From Hyphomicrobiales bacterium (GTDB lineage: Bacteria; Pseudomonadota; Alphaproteobacteria; Rhizobiales; Rhizobiaceae), in contig UEIF01000038.1 of assembly GCA_900468805.1 (NCBI GenBank), positions 51,138-115,137 on the forward strand: DNA of 64,000 nucleotides, read 5' to 3'. The position numbers and the translations under genes were made by a program. Below are positions 41,875 through 51,483 of this stretch, piece after piece. The number at the start of each line of letters is the position of its first letter. The stretch's first letter is position 1. The notes beneath the pieces are model-generated. The model was not told the origin of the DNA, searched no databases, and saw only the letters and a list, made by a program, of their open reading frames with translations.

Positions 41875-42616
41875 CGGCCTCTTCCACTTGGGCGGTAAAG
41901 ACGTAACCGCCGAGCCGGACCGTCTTGATGAGGAGCGGATCGCGGGGGTCCATCTCGATCTTCTGCCTGAGCCGGCTAATATGCACGTCGATGCTGCGCT
42001 CGATCGGACCGGCAAGCCCGGCATGCGTGACCGCAAGCAGCTGCTCGCGGGTCAGAACCCGGCCGGCGTTGCGGCAAAAGGCCAGAAGCAGGTCGAACTC
42101 GTGGGTCGTCATGGCAATCCTGGCCTGGGCCGGATCGTGGACTTGACGCCGGGCCGGATCGATCCGCCAGCCCTCGAAGCGCAAAAGTCTGTGCGCGGGC
42201 CTTGCCTCCCGCTGTGCTGACAAGCCCGACCGGCGCAGGAGGCCTTTGATCCGGGCCAGCAGCTCACGCAGAACGAAGGGTTTGGTGACGTAGTCGTCCG
42301 CGCCGATCTCCAGCCCGACGATCCTGTCGATGTCGGTGCTCAAGGATGTCAGCATCAGGATCGGGATGCCTCCGCCTGCGCGCAGGCGCCGGCAGAGACT
42401 GAGACCATCTTCGCCCGGCAGCATGACATCGAGGACAACGAGATCGAAGGGCATAGCCCGCATCTTCGCGTCCATCGCTGCGCCGTCGCCCGCGAGCTCC
42501 ACATCCATACCCTGCTCGACAAGACTGTCCCTCAGCATTTCGGCGATCTGACGATCGTCCTCGACAATCAGGATCCTCGGCCGTTCGACAGCCGCTCGTG
42601 TGCGCTCATCAACCAA
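41867..42616 (-). CDS. OmpR/PhoB-family response regulator
   Basis: A 249-residue two-domain regulator. The receiver has the acidic pocket (ILIVEDDRQ), the phospho-Asp in VVLDVMLPGEDGL and the Lys in YVTKPF. The C-terminal winged helix is of OmpR type (MTTHEFDLLLAFCRNAGRVL, RSIDVHISRLRQKIEMD, IKTVRLGGYVF). The only plausible start is a TTG at 42616, with an excellent GGAGG eight bases upstream; an in-frame stop precedes it. It is the first gene of the two-gene signalling operon and diverges from the mipA-like gene. Confidence 0.93.
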   Translation of the reverse strand: MVDERTRAAVERPRILIVEDDRQIAEMLRDSLVEQGMDVELAGDGAAMDAKMRAMPFDLVVLDVMLPGEDGLSLCRRLRAGGGIPILMLTSLSTDIDRIVGLEIGADDYVTKPFVLRELLARIKGLLRRSGLSAQREARPAHRLLRFEGWRIDPARRQVHDPAQARIAMTTHEFDLLLAFCRNAGRVLTREQLLAVTHAGLAGPIERSIDVHISRLRQKIEMDPRDPLLIKTVRLGGYVFTAQVEEADV

Positions 42617-42840
42617 TCACGCCACCTCCGTTCTTCCTCTCATCCTTATCATGGCAGGCGAGAGCGTCCCCGCCCGCGATTATGAAGAAATGTTTCTACG
42701 GCGCAGAACGGCCATCCAAGCAGAAACAACTCTTAACAACATCCAACACTCGGTGCCGCCCGCACATGGCACTGCTGAGGCGTGGCGTGCTTCCAGGTCG
42801 GTCTCGGGGGGATGCGCGCAAAGTCAACCTCGGAGCATTC
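42617..42840. promoter_or_regulatory. Divergent promoter region between regulator and MipA-like gene
   Basis: A 224-base gap; the response regulator's own binding sites would be expected here. I see no clear tandem repeats. The coding frame that is open on the plus strand here has no good start and is not taken as part of the mipA-like protein. Confidence 0.4.
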
Positions 42841-43698
42841 ATGTCTGCCTCTTTAAAACTGACCGCGGATCGGTCCCGGCTGCTTTCCATCGCCGTGGCG
42901 TCGCTATTCTTATCGCCCTTTGCCGTACAAGCCGCCGACTTCACAAGTGAGGGGCAGGCCGCGCAGGAACCGCCACCGCCGGACCCGGAGCGTTTCGGCC
43001 CGGTTCGCCAGGCGTTGCACGATTGGCACGTCGTCGTCGGTGCCGGCGCTGTCTTCAAACCGAAATATGAGGGAAGCGACGAGTTTGAAGTCTCGCCGTT
43101 CCCCTTCGTATCGGCCGAACTCTTCGACCGGATCACCATCGATCCAACTGGCATCGGGATTAAAGCCTTCGAAAAGGACGCTTTCCGCTTCGACGTCAAT
43201 GTCGGCTACGACTCGGGCCGTGACGAAGATGATGCGGACACGTTGCGCGGCATGGGCGACATCGATTTCGGCGCGACGGTCGGCGGCAAGGCCACCTACA
43301 CGTTCGGGCCTGCCAATATCTTCGTCTCGGTCGACAAGACGATCGGCGGAAGCGAGGGCCTGCTCGCAACCGCCGGCGCGGCAATCTCGCAGCCCCTGTC
43401 GGAGCATCTCATCCTCGGCGCCGAAGCCTCCGCCACCTTTGCGGACGATAACTATATGGAAGCCTATTTCGGTGTCGACGCTGGCCAGTCGGCCCGCTCC
43501 GGTCATGCTCAGTACAAGGCCGGGGCTGGGATCAAGAGCGTCGATCTCTCCGCTTCCGCCACCTACCTGATTAACGAGAACTGGGTGGTCAGGGGCGAGC
43601 AAGGCGTGAGCTTCCTGGTCGGAGACGCTGCAGACAGCCCGATCGTCAAGGAAAAGGTCCAGTCGCAAACCATGCTGATGCTGGGTTACCGGTTTTGA
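42841..43698 (+). CDS. MipA/OmpV-family outer membrane protein
   Basis: A 285-residue protein with a signal peptide (about 1-32, LLSIAVASLFLSPFAVQA). The mature region begins after a proline-rich link and reads WHVVVGAGAVFKPKYEGSDEFEVSPFP, the MipA/OmpV opening. It has alternating beta-strands and ends in the outer-membrane signature YRF. Family members are outer-membrane beta-barrels, some induced by efflux or antimicrobial stress. The ATG at 42841 is chosen for the signal peptide. RND efflux genes follow in the same direction. Confidence 0.88.
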   Translation: MSASLKLTADRSRLLSIAVASLFLSPFAVQAADFTSEGQAAQEPPPPDPERFGPVRQALHDWHVVVGAGAVFKPKYEGSDEFEVSPFPFVSAELFDRITIDPTGIGIKAFEKDAFRFDVNVGYDSGRDEDDADTLRGMGDIDFGATVGGKATYTFGPANIFVSVDKTIGGSEGLLATAGAAISQPLSEHLILGAEASATFADDNYMEAYFGVDAGQSARSGHAQYKAGAGIKSVDLSASATYLINENWVVRGEQGVSFLVGDAADSPIVKEKVQSQTMLMLGYRF

Positions 43699-43798
43699 AC
43701 CGGCTGGTCAGAGCATCTTGTTCAAAACCCTTGGGGTCGCCGACGCGGCGGCCCTAAACATCCGGCAATCAAACGAAAATCGCCCAGGGAATGAATTG

Positions 43799-45043
43799 AT
43801 GACCTCCTTCACGCCGCTCTCTCGCACGCCTGGCCTGTCGCAGGGCGACCGGCCGTCCCAAAACCCCAGAACGGGTGTCCTGATATCGATCGTCCTGCTG
43901 TCTGCGACCGCCGGGCTCCCGATCCACGGTCTCGCCGCTGACATGGAGGGGCCGAAAGTGTCGGTTATCGCTGCGAGAGCCCAGGTTCTCGAACAGAGCG
44001 TTTCCGTCGTCGGCACGGTCGTCGCGCGGGAAACGACGCTGGTCAATACCGATCTCTCCGGAGCCCGGATAGTCTCGATCGCCGCCGAAGAAGGCGATCT
44101 CGTCAACCGCGGACAGGTGCTTGCGACATTGGATACGTCGAGGATCGATGTCGAGCTTATGCAAAACGACGCGCAGGCAGCGAGCGCAGCAGCTCAACTC
44201 GGGCAGGCCTCAAGCGCACTCGACAATGCCTTGATTTCGCAGGAGGAGGCCGGGGCCGATCTTACGCGCGCGCAAAAGCTCGTTCCCAAGGGGTTGATGT
44301 CGCAAGAAGCACTCGAACAGCGACAAAAGGCGCTCGCGCGCGCAGAGGTGAGCGTGCGGGCCAGCAGGCAGGCCGTCCAATCGGCAGAAGCTGCCGTCAA
44401 GACCGTCGCTGCGGCGCGCAAGGATATTGAATTGCGACTGAGCTATGCGACGATTGTGGCGCCGGTGGCAGGCCGGATCATCAACCGGTCCGCAAAGGTC
44501 GGCGCGACCGCCTCCTCATCCAGCGAGCAGCTCTTCATCATCGCCAATGACGACCAGTTCGAACTGGAAGCAGAAATCCCACAGGCTCAGTTCGATGTCG
44601 TGCTCGTCGGCGCCGTCGTTCATGTTTTGCTCGCTGAGGATCATGACGGTTTGACAAGCGCCGTCCGCTTCGTCGCACCGGCGCTCGCCGACCGGACACG
44701 GCTCGGACGCGCACGGATCACTCTGCCCCGTGGATTGACGGCCCCAATTGGCGCCTTTGCCTCCGCGCACATCGAGATCGGAAGCAGCAAAGGCATATTC
44801 CTGCCCGCCTCGGCGATTGCCGGTTCCGGAACGGAACCATCGATCAAGATCCTCAAGAACAATCGCATCGAACGAAAGCCGGTTTCGCTCGGTTTTCGCC
44901 AGGCCGGTTTCGTTGAGATCCGCTCCGGCATCGATGAAGGCGACCTGGTGGTCACGAAGTCGGGTGGATTCATGGAGGCCGGCGACCAGGCAGTCCCGGT
45001 CATGGTGCAAGCCAATGCAAGCCCAGTCTCTGTGGGCAACTGA
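43799..45043 (+). CDS. RND efflux periplasmic adaptor (membrane fusion protein)
   Basis: About 414 residues. A signal-anchor (LISIVLLSATAGLPIHGLAA) precedes the biotinyl-lipoyl-like hybrid halves (VVARETTLVNTDLSGARIVSI, ATIVAPVAGRIINRSAKVG), a coiled-coil hairpin with EEAGADLTRAQKLVPKG and QEALEQRQKALARAEVS, and a beta-barrel. It bridges inner-membrane pump and outer-membrane channel. ATG 43799 follows AGGGA. The RND pump gene starts nine bases after its stop. No outer-membrane channel gene is adjacent, so a TolC-like protein encoded elsewhere is needed. Confidence 0.91.
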   Translation: MTSFTPLSRTPGLSQGDRPSQNPRTGVLISIVLLSATAGLPIHGLAADMEGPKVSVIAARAQVLEQSVSVVGTVVARETTLVNTDLSGARIVSIAAEEGDLVNRGQVLATLDTSRIDVELMQNDAQAASAAAQLGQASSALDNALISQEEAGADLTRAQKLVPKGLMSQEALEQRQKALARAEVSVRASRQAVQSAEAAVKTVAAARKDIELRLSYATIVAPVAGRIINRSAKVGATASSSSEQLFIIANDDQFELEAEIPQAQFDVVLVGAVVHVLLAEDHDGLTSAVRFVAPALADRTRLGRARITLPRGLTAPIGAFASAHIEIGSSKGIFLPASAIAGSGTEPSIKILKNNRIERKPVSLGFRQAGFVEIRSGIDEGDLVVTKSGGFMEAGDQAVPVMVQANASPVSVGN

Positions 45044-45052
45044 GGTCATCCG

Positions 45053-48000
45053 ATGAACATCTCCGCATGGGCGATCCGCACCCCGCTGCCCGTCATCCTC
45101 CTGTTCGTCATCCTCACCGGCCTCGGGCTGAAGAGCTATGGAACGCTGCCGATCACCTATTTTCCGGCCATCAATGTGCCGACGGTTGGCGTGACCGTCG
45201 AAGAACCTGCTGCCGCACCCGATCAGATCGAAATCCAGATCACCAGGCTCGTCGAGGACAGCGTCGCGACCCTTTCCGATATCAAGCACATCGAGTCCAC
45301 GATTTCGGAAGGTCGATCGGAAACCACGGTCGAGTTTGAAATCGGCGTGCCGGTCGACAGGGCCGTCTCCGACGTCAGGGACGCGGTCACGAAGATCCGC
45401 GATCGCCTGCCTGCCGCCATCGATGAACCGGTCATCAATAGGATCGAATCCGAAAACCAGCCTGTCGTCACCTATTCGGCCCATAACGGCTCGATGTCGG
45501 CGGAAGATCTGTCCTTTTTCATCAACGACGTCGTCGTGAGAAAGCTCCAGGGGTTGGCCGGAATTGGCCGCGTCGAGCTCGTCGGCACCGTCAACCGCGA
45601 AATCCATGTTCTCCTGAAGGCGGATAGGCTCGCCCCTCTCGCCCTGACGGCGGCCTCGGTCAGTGATCAGATCGCCGCAAGCCAGTTCAATCTGCCGTCT
45701 GGGCGGGGCAATGTCGACGCGCAGGACATGACGGTGGCAACAAGGGCAGCCGTTACAACCCTCGACGAACTCAGGGCCATTCGTCTTGCCTTGCCGCAGG
45801 GAAAGAGCGTCTCGGTCTCCGATGTCGCCACGGTTGCAGACACGAGGGAGAAACGACAGGATTTCGCGCGCCTCGACGGCGAGCCGGCGATCGGCTTTAC
45901 GGTCTACAAGGCGACGGGTGCTGGAGACGTCGACGTTGCCGAAAAAGTTGCCGCGGCTCTTGAGGAAATAGCCGACTCAAGGCCCGGAACGCAGTTCAAG
46001 ATCGTCGACGACAGCGTTACGCTGACACTCGCAAACTTCTTGTCTGCCCGCAGCACGCTGATCGAGGGGGCGATCCTTGCCGTGCTCGTCGTCTTCCTGT
46101 TCCTGCGCGACTGGCGCGCCACGCTCATTGCCGCCATCAGCCTGCCACTTTCGGCAATCCCGACCTTCTGGGTGATGGAACTGGCCGGCTTCTCGCTTAA
46201 CATGCTGAGCCTGCTTGCAATCACGCTGGTGACGGGAATTCTCGTCGACGACTCCATCGTCGAGATCGAAAACATCGTCCGTCACAAGAGCCTCGGCAAA
46301 AGCGCCTACAAGGCTGCGATCGACGCGTCCGACGAGATCGGCCTCGCCGTCATTGCGATCTCGGCCGCCATCATTGCCGTCTTCGCCCCTGTCGGGATGA
46401 TGCCTGGAGAAATAGGCCAATATTTCCGGCAGTTTGGTCTGACGGTCGCGATTGCCGTCTTCTTCTCGCTCCTCGTCGCGCGCCTGGTAACCCCGCTGAT
46501 CGCTGCTTATTTTCTGACCTCACCGAGCAAACCGCACGCGGAAGGGCGGCTGGTTGTGCGCTATCGCGCGCTCGTCGGCGTGGCGATCAGATGGCGATGG
46601 ATCACAGCCGGACTGGCGGCCGGGCTCTTTGCCCTGACGATCCTGCTTGCCGATTTCCTGCCGACCGCGTTTCTGCCGGAGCAAGACACCGGCCGGATCA
46701 CGGTGTCGATCGAGCTGCCGCCAGGCTCGACGCTTGCCGACAATGAGGAGGTAAGCGATCTGGTTACCCGTCGTCTCAAGGGGATCGAGGATATCAAGAC
46801 CGTGTTCGTGCGCGCCGGATCAGGTTCCGACGGCGTACGCGATATCCGCAAGTCGACCATCGTGATGTCCCTTGCAGATCGTAGCCAGCGTAAGCTTCCG
46901 CTCGAGCAAATCCAGGAAAAGGCCGAGGTTCTGTTGAAAGCCATTCCCGACCTTCGCTTCGAATTCATCAACGACCGCGGCGGCCGGGATGTTTCGTTCG
47001 CAATCCTGAGCGTCAATGGCGAGCAGGCGTCGAAATCAGCCCGCGCAATGCTGGGCGAAATGCGCTCCAACACGATGTTCGTCAATCCGGCTTCTTCGGA
47101 AGCGACGCGCCAGCCGGAACTCGGGGTGGTCGTGTCGCCGGAGCGCGCCGCCGATCTTGGCGTCAGTGCGAGAGAGATCGCGACAGCAATCAGGGTCGCG
47201 ACCTTGGGAGATTCTGATTCGAGGCTGCCATCATTCAAGGACAGCGGCAGATTGATCCCGATCCGCACGCTCGTCGAGGATGCCGGGATAGACCGTTCGG
47301 AGAAGCTGCGACAGTTGCGGGTCATGACGTCATCGGGGACCCTCGTGCCGCTTGAGGCAGTCGCACGCCTGGAGGAAAGTGAAAGCGTTTCCGTCATCCA
47401 TCGCATGGAACGCCAGCGTCGGGTCGAGATCGGCGCGGACCTTGCGCCAGGCATCACGCAAGGCGAAGGCATCGCGGCGCTCAAGGACTTGCCCTCCGTC
47501 AGGTCGCTGCCGGCGGAGGTCGAAATGCGGGCAACTGGCGATTCCGATTCCAAGGACAGCGTTTTTGCAAGTTTTGCTTTCGCCATGATCGCGGGCTTGA
47601 GCCTTGTGGTGGTCGTGCTCATCTTGCTTTTCGGCAGCCCGCTTACGCCGCTGACGATCGTCACCCCTCTTCCGCTTGCGCTTTCAGGTGTCGTTGCCTC
47701 CCTCATCGTCACCGGCTATCCCGTGTCGCTGCCGGTCGTCATCGGGATCCTCATGCTGATGGGCATCGTCGTTAAGAATTCGATCATGCTTGTCGATTTC
47801 GCAATCGAGCTCGAGCGGTCGGGCCTGTCACGCATCGAGGCGACCATCGAAGCCTGTGCCGAGCGGCTGCGCCCGATCATTATGACGACATTGGCGATGG
47901 TGGCCGGCATGGTGCCGGCGGCATTCGGCCACGAAATCGGTGGCGAGTTCAGGGCGCCCATGGCGGTCGCGGTCATCGGCGGACTGATGGTTTCAACGGT

Positions 48001-48154
48001 GCTTTCGCTCGTTGTCGTTCCCGCAAGCCATGTCCTGATCGCCGATCTCGGCGATGCGGTCAAACGCCTGGCACGGAAGATACCGGGTGGCGAAGCTGCC
48101 GCTGATAGCTCAGGCGGCGCCTTCATCGAAGGCCCCGACAGTTTGCGCAGGTAG
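45053..48154 (+). CDS. RND multidrug efflux transporter permease
   Basis: A 1033-residue HAE1-type RND pump with twelve membrane helices and two large periplasmic loops. Typical segments are NISAWAIRTPLPVILLFVIL, FPAINVPTVGVTVEEPAAAP, GILVDDSIVEIENIVRH in helix 4 carrying the proton-relay Asp pair, and GIVVKNSIMLVDFAIELER in the second half. It expels hydrophobic and amphiphilic compounds using the proton gradient. It follows the adaptor gene closely. Length is within the usual range. Regulation by the divergent two-component system is inference. Confidence 0.95.
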   Translation: MNISAWAIRTPLPVILLFVILTGLGLKSYGTLPITYFPAINVPTVGVTVEEPAAAPDQIEIQITRLVEDSVATLSDIKHIESTISEGRSETTVEFEIGVPVDRAVSDVRDAVTKIRDRLPAAIDEPVINRIESENQPVVTYSAHNGSMSAEDLSFFINDVVVRKLQGLAGIGRVELVGTVNREIHVLLKADRLAPLALTAASVSDQIAASQFNLPSGRGNVDAQDMTVATRAAVTTLDELRAIRLALPQGKSVSVSDVATVADTREKRQDFARLDGEPAIGFTVYKATGAGDVDVAEKVAAALEEIADSRPGTQFKIVDDSVTLTLANFLSARSTLIEGAILAVLVVFLFLRDWRATLIAAISLPLSAIPTFWVMELAGFSLNMLSLLAITLVTGILVDDSIVEIENIVRHKSLGKSAYKAAIDASDEIGLAVIAISAAIIAVFAPVGMMPGEIGQYFRQFGLTVAIAVFFSLLVARLVTPLIAAYFLTSPSKPHAEGRLVVRYRALVGVAIRWRWITAGLAAGLFALTILLADFLPTAFLPEQDTGRITVSIELPPGSTLADNEEVSDLVTRRLKGIEDIKTVFVRAGSGSDGVRDIRKSTIVMSLADRSQRKLPLEQIQEKAEVLLKAIPDLRFEFINDRGGRDVSFAILSVNGEQASKSARAMLGEMRSNTMFVNPASSEATRQPELGVVVSPERAADLGVSAREIATAIRVATLGDSDSRLPSFKDSGRLIPIRTLVEDAGIDRSEKLRQLRVMTSSGTLVPLEAVARLEESESVSVIHRMERQRRVEIGADLAPGITQGEGIAALKDLPSVRSLPAEVEMRATGDSDSKDSVFASFAFAMIAGLSLVVVVLILLFGSPLTPLTIVTPLPLALSGVVASLIVTGYPVSLPVVIGILMLMGIVVKNSIMLVDFAIELERSGLSRIEATIEACAERLRPIIMTTLAMVAGMVPAAFGHEIGGEFRAPMAVAVIGGLMVSTVLSLVVVPASHVLIADLGDAVKRLARKIPGGEAAADSSGGAFIEGPDSLRR

Positions 48155-48285
48155 TGCTGTTGGATGATCTGACAGCTAGGATTCATGGGTGCCTCGGGAT
48201 CGATGGCCAATAGCGGATGGCGTTGGACGCATCATCTACCCTCAAATTCCGAGCACCTCAGCCGACCGATATCGGGCTAGGCACG

Positions 48286-48308
48286 GATGCGGCGATTTAC
48301 GCCGCATC
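48286..48308 (-). other. Hairpin overlapping the PLP-enzyme stop codon
   Basis: GATGCGGCG (48286-48294) and CGCCGCATC (48300-48308) form a perfect nine-base stem; the stop codon TAA lies in the loop. No T-tract follows, so it may be a weak terminator or RNA stability element. Confidence 0.4.
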
Positions 48309-49580
48309 GAGCGCCAGGGTGAGATCGGCAATAAGGTCGTCTGGATGTTCGATGCCGATCGACAGCCTGATCGTTGCATCAAGGACACCGATACGCTGGC
48401 GCACCTCGGCCGGCACGCCGGAATGCGTCATCGTCGCCGGATGCGATGCCAGGGATTCCGTTCCTCCGAGGCTGACGGCGAGCTTGAAGATTTTCAACGT
48501 GTTCAGGAACCGGAACGAGGCCGGTTGGCCGCCCTTGATATCGAAGGAAAATGTCGAACCGGCGCCGCTGCACTGGGCCGCGAATGTTCTGCCGACGGCG
48601 GAATCGGGATCGCTGTATGGCAGGTAGTGGATCGTCTCGACCTTGGGATGCTGCCTCAGGAAATCCGCCACCGCCTTCGCGTTGCTGTTGGCCCGTTCCA
48701 TGCGGATCTGCAGCGTTTCGAGTGAACGCCCGAGCATCCAGCATGAATGCGGATCGAGCTGCGTGCCGATAGCGCCGCGAAGCGCCTTCACCTGCTTGAT
48801 GAGCGCCAGGTTGCCGAGTGCCGCCCCGGCGATCAGATCCGAATGGCCGCCGACATATTTGGTCAGGGAATAGAGGGAAATGTCCGCACCATGCCCGATC
48901 GGGCGCTGGAAAACCGGGCCGAGCAGAGTGTTGTCGCAGGCGACAATAGGCGTATGGCCCTGCTTCTGACCAATCGCATCGGCAATCCGCCGGATCATTG
49001 CGATGTCGACAAGGCTATTGGTCGGGTTTGCGGGCGTCTCGACCAGGATGACTGAGACATTCCCCTTGGCCATTGCTTCCTCGGCCGCGGCCCTTACCGA
49101 GACTTCGCTGACGCCATCGGCAAAACCGACGGCGGAAACGCCGAAATTGAGGAATGTCTTCGCGAGCAGTGTTTCCGTCCCTCCGTAGAGCGGCTGTGAA
49201 TGGAGGATGGCATCTCCCGGACGGACGAAGGCAAGCAGGACCGTCGCGATGGCGGACATTCCCGATGAAAACACCGCGCCGCTCTCGGCTTGCTCGTAGA
49301 CCGCCAGACGATCTTCGATGATCTCGCTGTTTGGATGATTGAAGCGCGAATAGACAAGGCCCGCGCCCTTACCTTCCGGCGGCTCCTTCCGACCCGAAAC
49401 GTAATCGAAGAAATCGCGACCGTCTTCGGCGGAGTTGAAAACGAACGTGGACGTCAGGAAGACAGGCGGCTTGACCGCGCCTTCGGAGAGTTCGGGATCA
49501 TAGCCGTAGTTCAGCATCTGGGTTTCCGGATGCAGGGGATGATTGCCGATATGGGTTCTTGGAGGATGCGGTGCAGTCAT
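48297..49580 (-). CDS. Cystathionine gamma-synthase family PLP-dependent enzyme
   Basis: A 427-residue fold-type-I PLP enzyme of the Cys/Met metabolism family. The PLP-lysine motif is SLYSLTKYVGGHSDLIAG; the ring-stacking region has SSGMSAIATVLLAF, and VETPANPTNSLVDI is present. Members are cystathionine synthases or lyases, O-acylhomoserine sulfhydrylases or methionine gamma-lyases; which one is not decided by motif. Its closeness to Tyr-degradation genes does not make it an aromatic aminotransferase. It is separated from maiA by about 200 bases. Confidence 0.88.
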   Translation of the reverse strand: MTAPHPPRTHIGNHPLHPETQMLNYGYDPELSEGAVKPPVFLTSTFVFNSAEDGRDFFDYVSGRKEPPEGKGAGLVYSRFNHPNSEIIEDRLAVYEQAESGAVFSSGMSAIATVLLAFVRPGDAILHSQPLYGGTETLLAKTFLNFGVSAVGFADGVSEVSVRAAAEEAMAKGNVSVILVETPANPTNSLVDIAMIRRIADAIGQKQGHTPIVACDNTLLGPVFQRPIGHGADISLYSLTKYVGGHSDLIAGAALGNLALIKQVKALRGAIGTQLDPHSCWMLGRSLETLQIRMERANSNAKAVADFLRQHPKVETIHYLPYSDPDSAVGRTFAAQCSGAGSTFSFDIKGGQPASFRFLNTLKIFKLAVSLGGTESLASHPATMTHSGVPAEVRQRIGVLDATIRLSIGIEHPDDLIADLTLALDAA

Positions 49581-49779
49581 GAAACGTCTCCCTCAATTAG
49601 CGGCTTCCGGCATCAATGTGCCCGCGCCTCACTAATATCTGGAGCGCTGCGGCGGCAGAGGAACACCCTTTGCAGATGGCCAAGCAAATTTGCTGAATGG
49701 GCTGGCTGGTGGAGTTGCGATACCGCAATTTCTTCGAAGGATGATCAACGTCAGCTCGCGCAGGCATCTCGTCAAAGCG

Positions 49780-50412
49780 CTAAGGTTTCACGCTGTCGGG
49801 ATGGGCGGCCTGAAAAGCTGGCAGTCTGGAGCACTTGCCATCGATATCGCTGATGCGCTTGAAGTCAGTTACGTCCACTCCCCAACGGCGGGCATTGTAG
49901 ACCTGGGGAACAAGACATAGGTCCGCCATCGTCGGTCTATCGCCGAAGCTGAACTCTCCATCGGCTCCGTCAATCATGGCTTCGAGCTTGCGAAGGCCAT
50001 CCGTGATGAAATGCTTCATCCATTCCTCGCGGGCGCCGGTCTTGTCCGTTACGGTCATGAGATGCGCCACGACATGCGTGTTGCATATCGGATGTATGTC
50101 CATGGCGACCGCGTATGCGAAGGCGCGCACTTTCTGGCGATCGGCAATATCGGCTGGCAGTAATCCGCATTCCGGCCGAAGCTCGGCCAGATACTCGATG
50201 ATTGCCAGCGACTGGGTCAGAGTTTTCCCGTCGATCACCAATGTCGGCACGAACCCCTGCGGGTTGAGCGTCAGATATTCCGGCTTCTTGTGCGCTCCCT
50301 CCAACAAGTTGATGGACACTGTTTTGTAGTCGATCGCCAAGAGATTGAGCGCGATACGGACGCGATAGCTCGCCGATGACCTCCAGTAGTCGTAAAGAAC
50401 GACCTCGTTCAT
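49780..50412 (-). CDS. maiA: Maleylacetoacetate isomerase
   Basis: A 210-residue zeta-class glutathione S-transferase. The active-site motif DYWRSSASYRVRIALN near the N-terminus (residues 8-23) carries the SSxxYRVRIAL Ser pattern; the C-terminal all-alpha domain follows (FSFGDRPTMADLCLVPQV). It isomerises maleylacetoacetate to fumarylacetoacetate with glutathione. It overlaps the fahA stop by four bases and is the last gene of the tyrosine/homogentisate operon, reading leftward from hmgA. Confidence 0.93.
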   Translation of the reverse strand: MNEVVLYDYWRSSASYRVRIALNLLAIDYKTVSINLLEGAHKKPEYLTLNPQGFVPTLVIDGKTLTQSLAIIEYLAELRPECGLLPADIADRQKVRAFAYAVAMDIHPICNTHVVAHLMTVTDKTGAREEWMKHFITDGLRKLEAMIDGADGEFSFGDRPTMADLCLVPQVYNARRWGVDVTDFKRISDIDGKCSRLPAFQAAHPDSVKP

Positions 50413-51434
50413 CGCGGGCCAGCCTCCTTATATTTTTCGACCGTCTGCTCGATCGCCCCAAAGATCGAATGGCCGGCATCATCCTTCATCTCGATGCGAA
50501 CCTGGTCCCCGAACTGCATGAATGGAGTCTTCGGCGACCCGGTTTTGATCGTCTCAATCATCCGTATCTCGGCGATGCATGAGTAGCCGTCCCCTCCGTC
50601 TTCGATGGGCTTGCCTGCTCCGCCGTCGAGCTTGTTGGAAACCGTTCCCGAACCGATAATCGTTCCAGCCACCAGATTGCGGGTTTTGGCGGCATGGGCG
50701 ATGAGTTGGCCAAAATCAAACGTCATGTCGACGCCGGCGTTCGCCTTGCCGAATGCCCTGCCGTTCACGCTCACAAGCAGCGGCAGGCACAGCTTGCCGC
50801 CATCCCACGCCTCTCCGAGCTCGTCCGGCGTCACCGCGACCGGAGAAAATGCCGATGCCGGCTTGGACTGGAAGAAACCAAATCCCTTGGCCAGCTCGTC
50901 CGGTATGAGACCGCGCAGGGACACGTCGTTGGCGAGCATTACCAGACGGATGGCATCGCGCGCAGCTTCCGGACCAGAACCCATGGCAACGTCGCCGGCG
51001 ATGATGGCAATTTCGCCCTCCAGGTCGATCCCATAAGCTTCGTCAGCCACCACGATCGGGTCTCGCGGCCCGAGGAACCCGTCCGAACCACCTTGATACA
51101 TCAGCGGATCGGTCCAGAAGCTCGCGGGCATCTCGGCACCCCGCGCCCTGCGGACCAGTTCAACATGGTTGAGATAAGCCGAACCGTCGGCCCATTGATA
51201 TGCCCGCGGCAAGGGCGATGCGGCGTCGTGTTCGCGAAAGCGGATCGTCGGCTGGGCTCCTGTCTCGATACCTTCGGCAATCTGCGCGAGCCTCGGAGCA
51301 ACGTGCTCCCAGTCATCAAGAGCCGCCTGCAATGTGCGGGCAATGTGACCGACTTCGGAACAACGGGTAAGGTCGCGGGAAACGATGACGAGCCGGCCGT
51401 CTCTCGTGGAGTCTTTCAACGTCGCAAGTTTCAT
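50409..51434 (-). CDS. fahA: Fumarylacetoacetase
   Basis: A 341-residue enzyme, the last step of tyrosine catabolism, giving fumarate and acetoacetate. Metal and catalytic regions visible are DLEGEIAIIAGDVAMGSGPEAA (in part), LANDVSLRGLIPDEL, GFGFFQSKPASAFSP and GSGTVSNKLDGG. It lies between hmgA (49 bases upstream) and maiA. A separate, longer FAH-family gene at 27.7 kb is a paralogue with other function. Confidence 0.93.
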   Translation of the reverse strand: MKLATLKDSTRDGRLVIVSRDLTRCSEVGHIARTLQAALDDWEHVAPRLAQIAEGIETGAQPTIRFREHDAASPLPRAYQWADGSAYLNHVELVRRARGAEMPASFWTDPLMYQGGSDGFLGPRDPIVVADEAYGIDLEGEIAIIAGDVAMGSGPEAARDAIRLVMLANDVSLRGLIPDELAKGFGFFQSKPASAFSPVAVTPDELGEAWDGGKLCLPLLVSVNGRAFGKANAGVDMTFDFGQLIAHAAKTRNLVAGTIIGSGTVSNKLDGGAGKPIEDGGDGYSCIAEIRMIETIKTGSPKTPFMQFGDQVRIEMKDDAGHSIFGAIEQTVEKYKEAGPR

Positions 51435-51483
51435 GTCCCATTCCCGTGCCAGAGGATGCTTGGCCGATCTTCACCTGATGCCA

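Noticed and set aside
46561..47712. A 380-codon frame antisense to the RND pump gene
   Set aside because: Ser/Arg-rich composition typical of a shadow and no start context; the RND protein is uninterrupted.
48297..49580. Reading the PLP enzyme as the missing tyrosine aminotransferase
   Set aside because: Its motifs (SLTKYVGGHSD, VETPANPTN) belong to the Cys/Met-metabolism family, not to aromatic aminotransferases.
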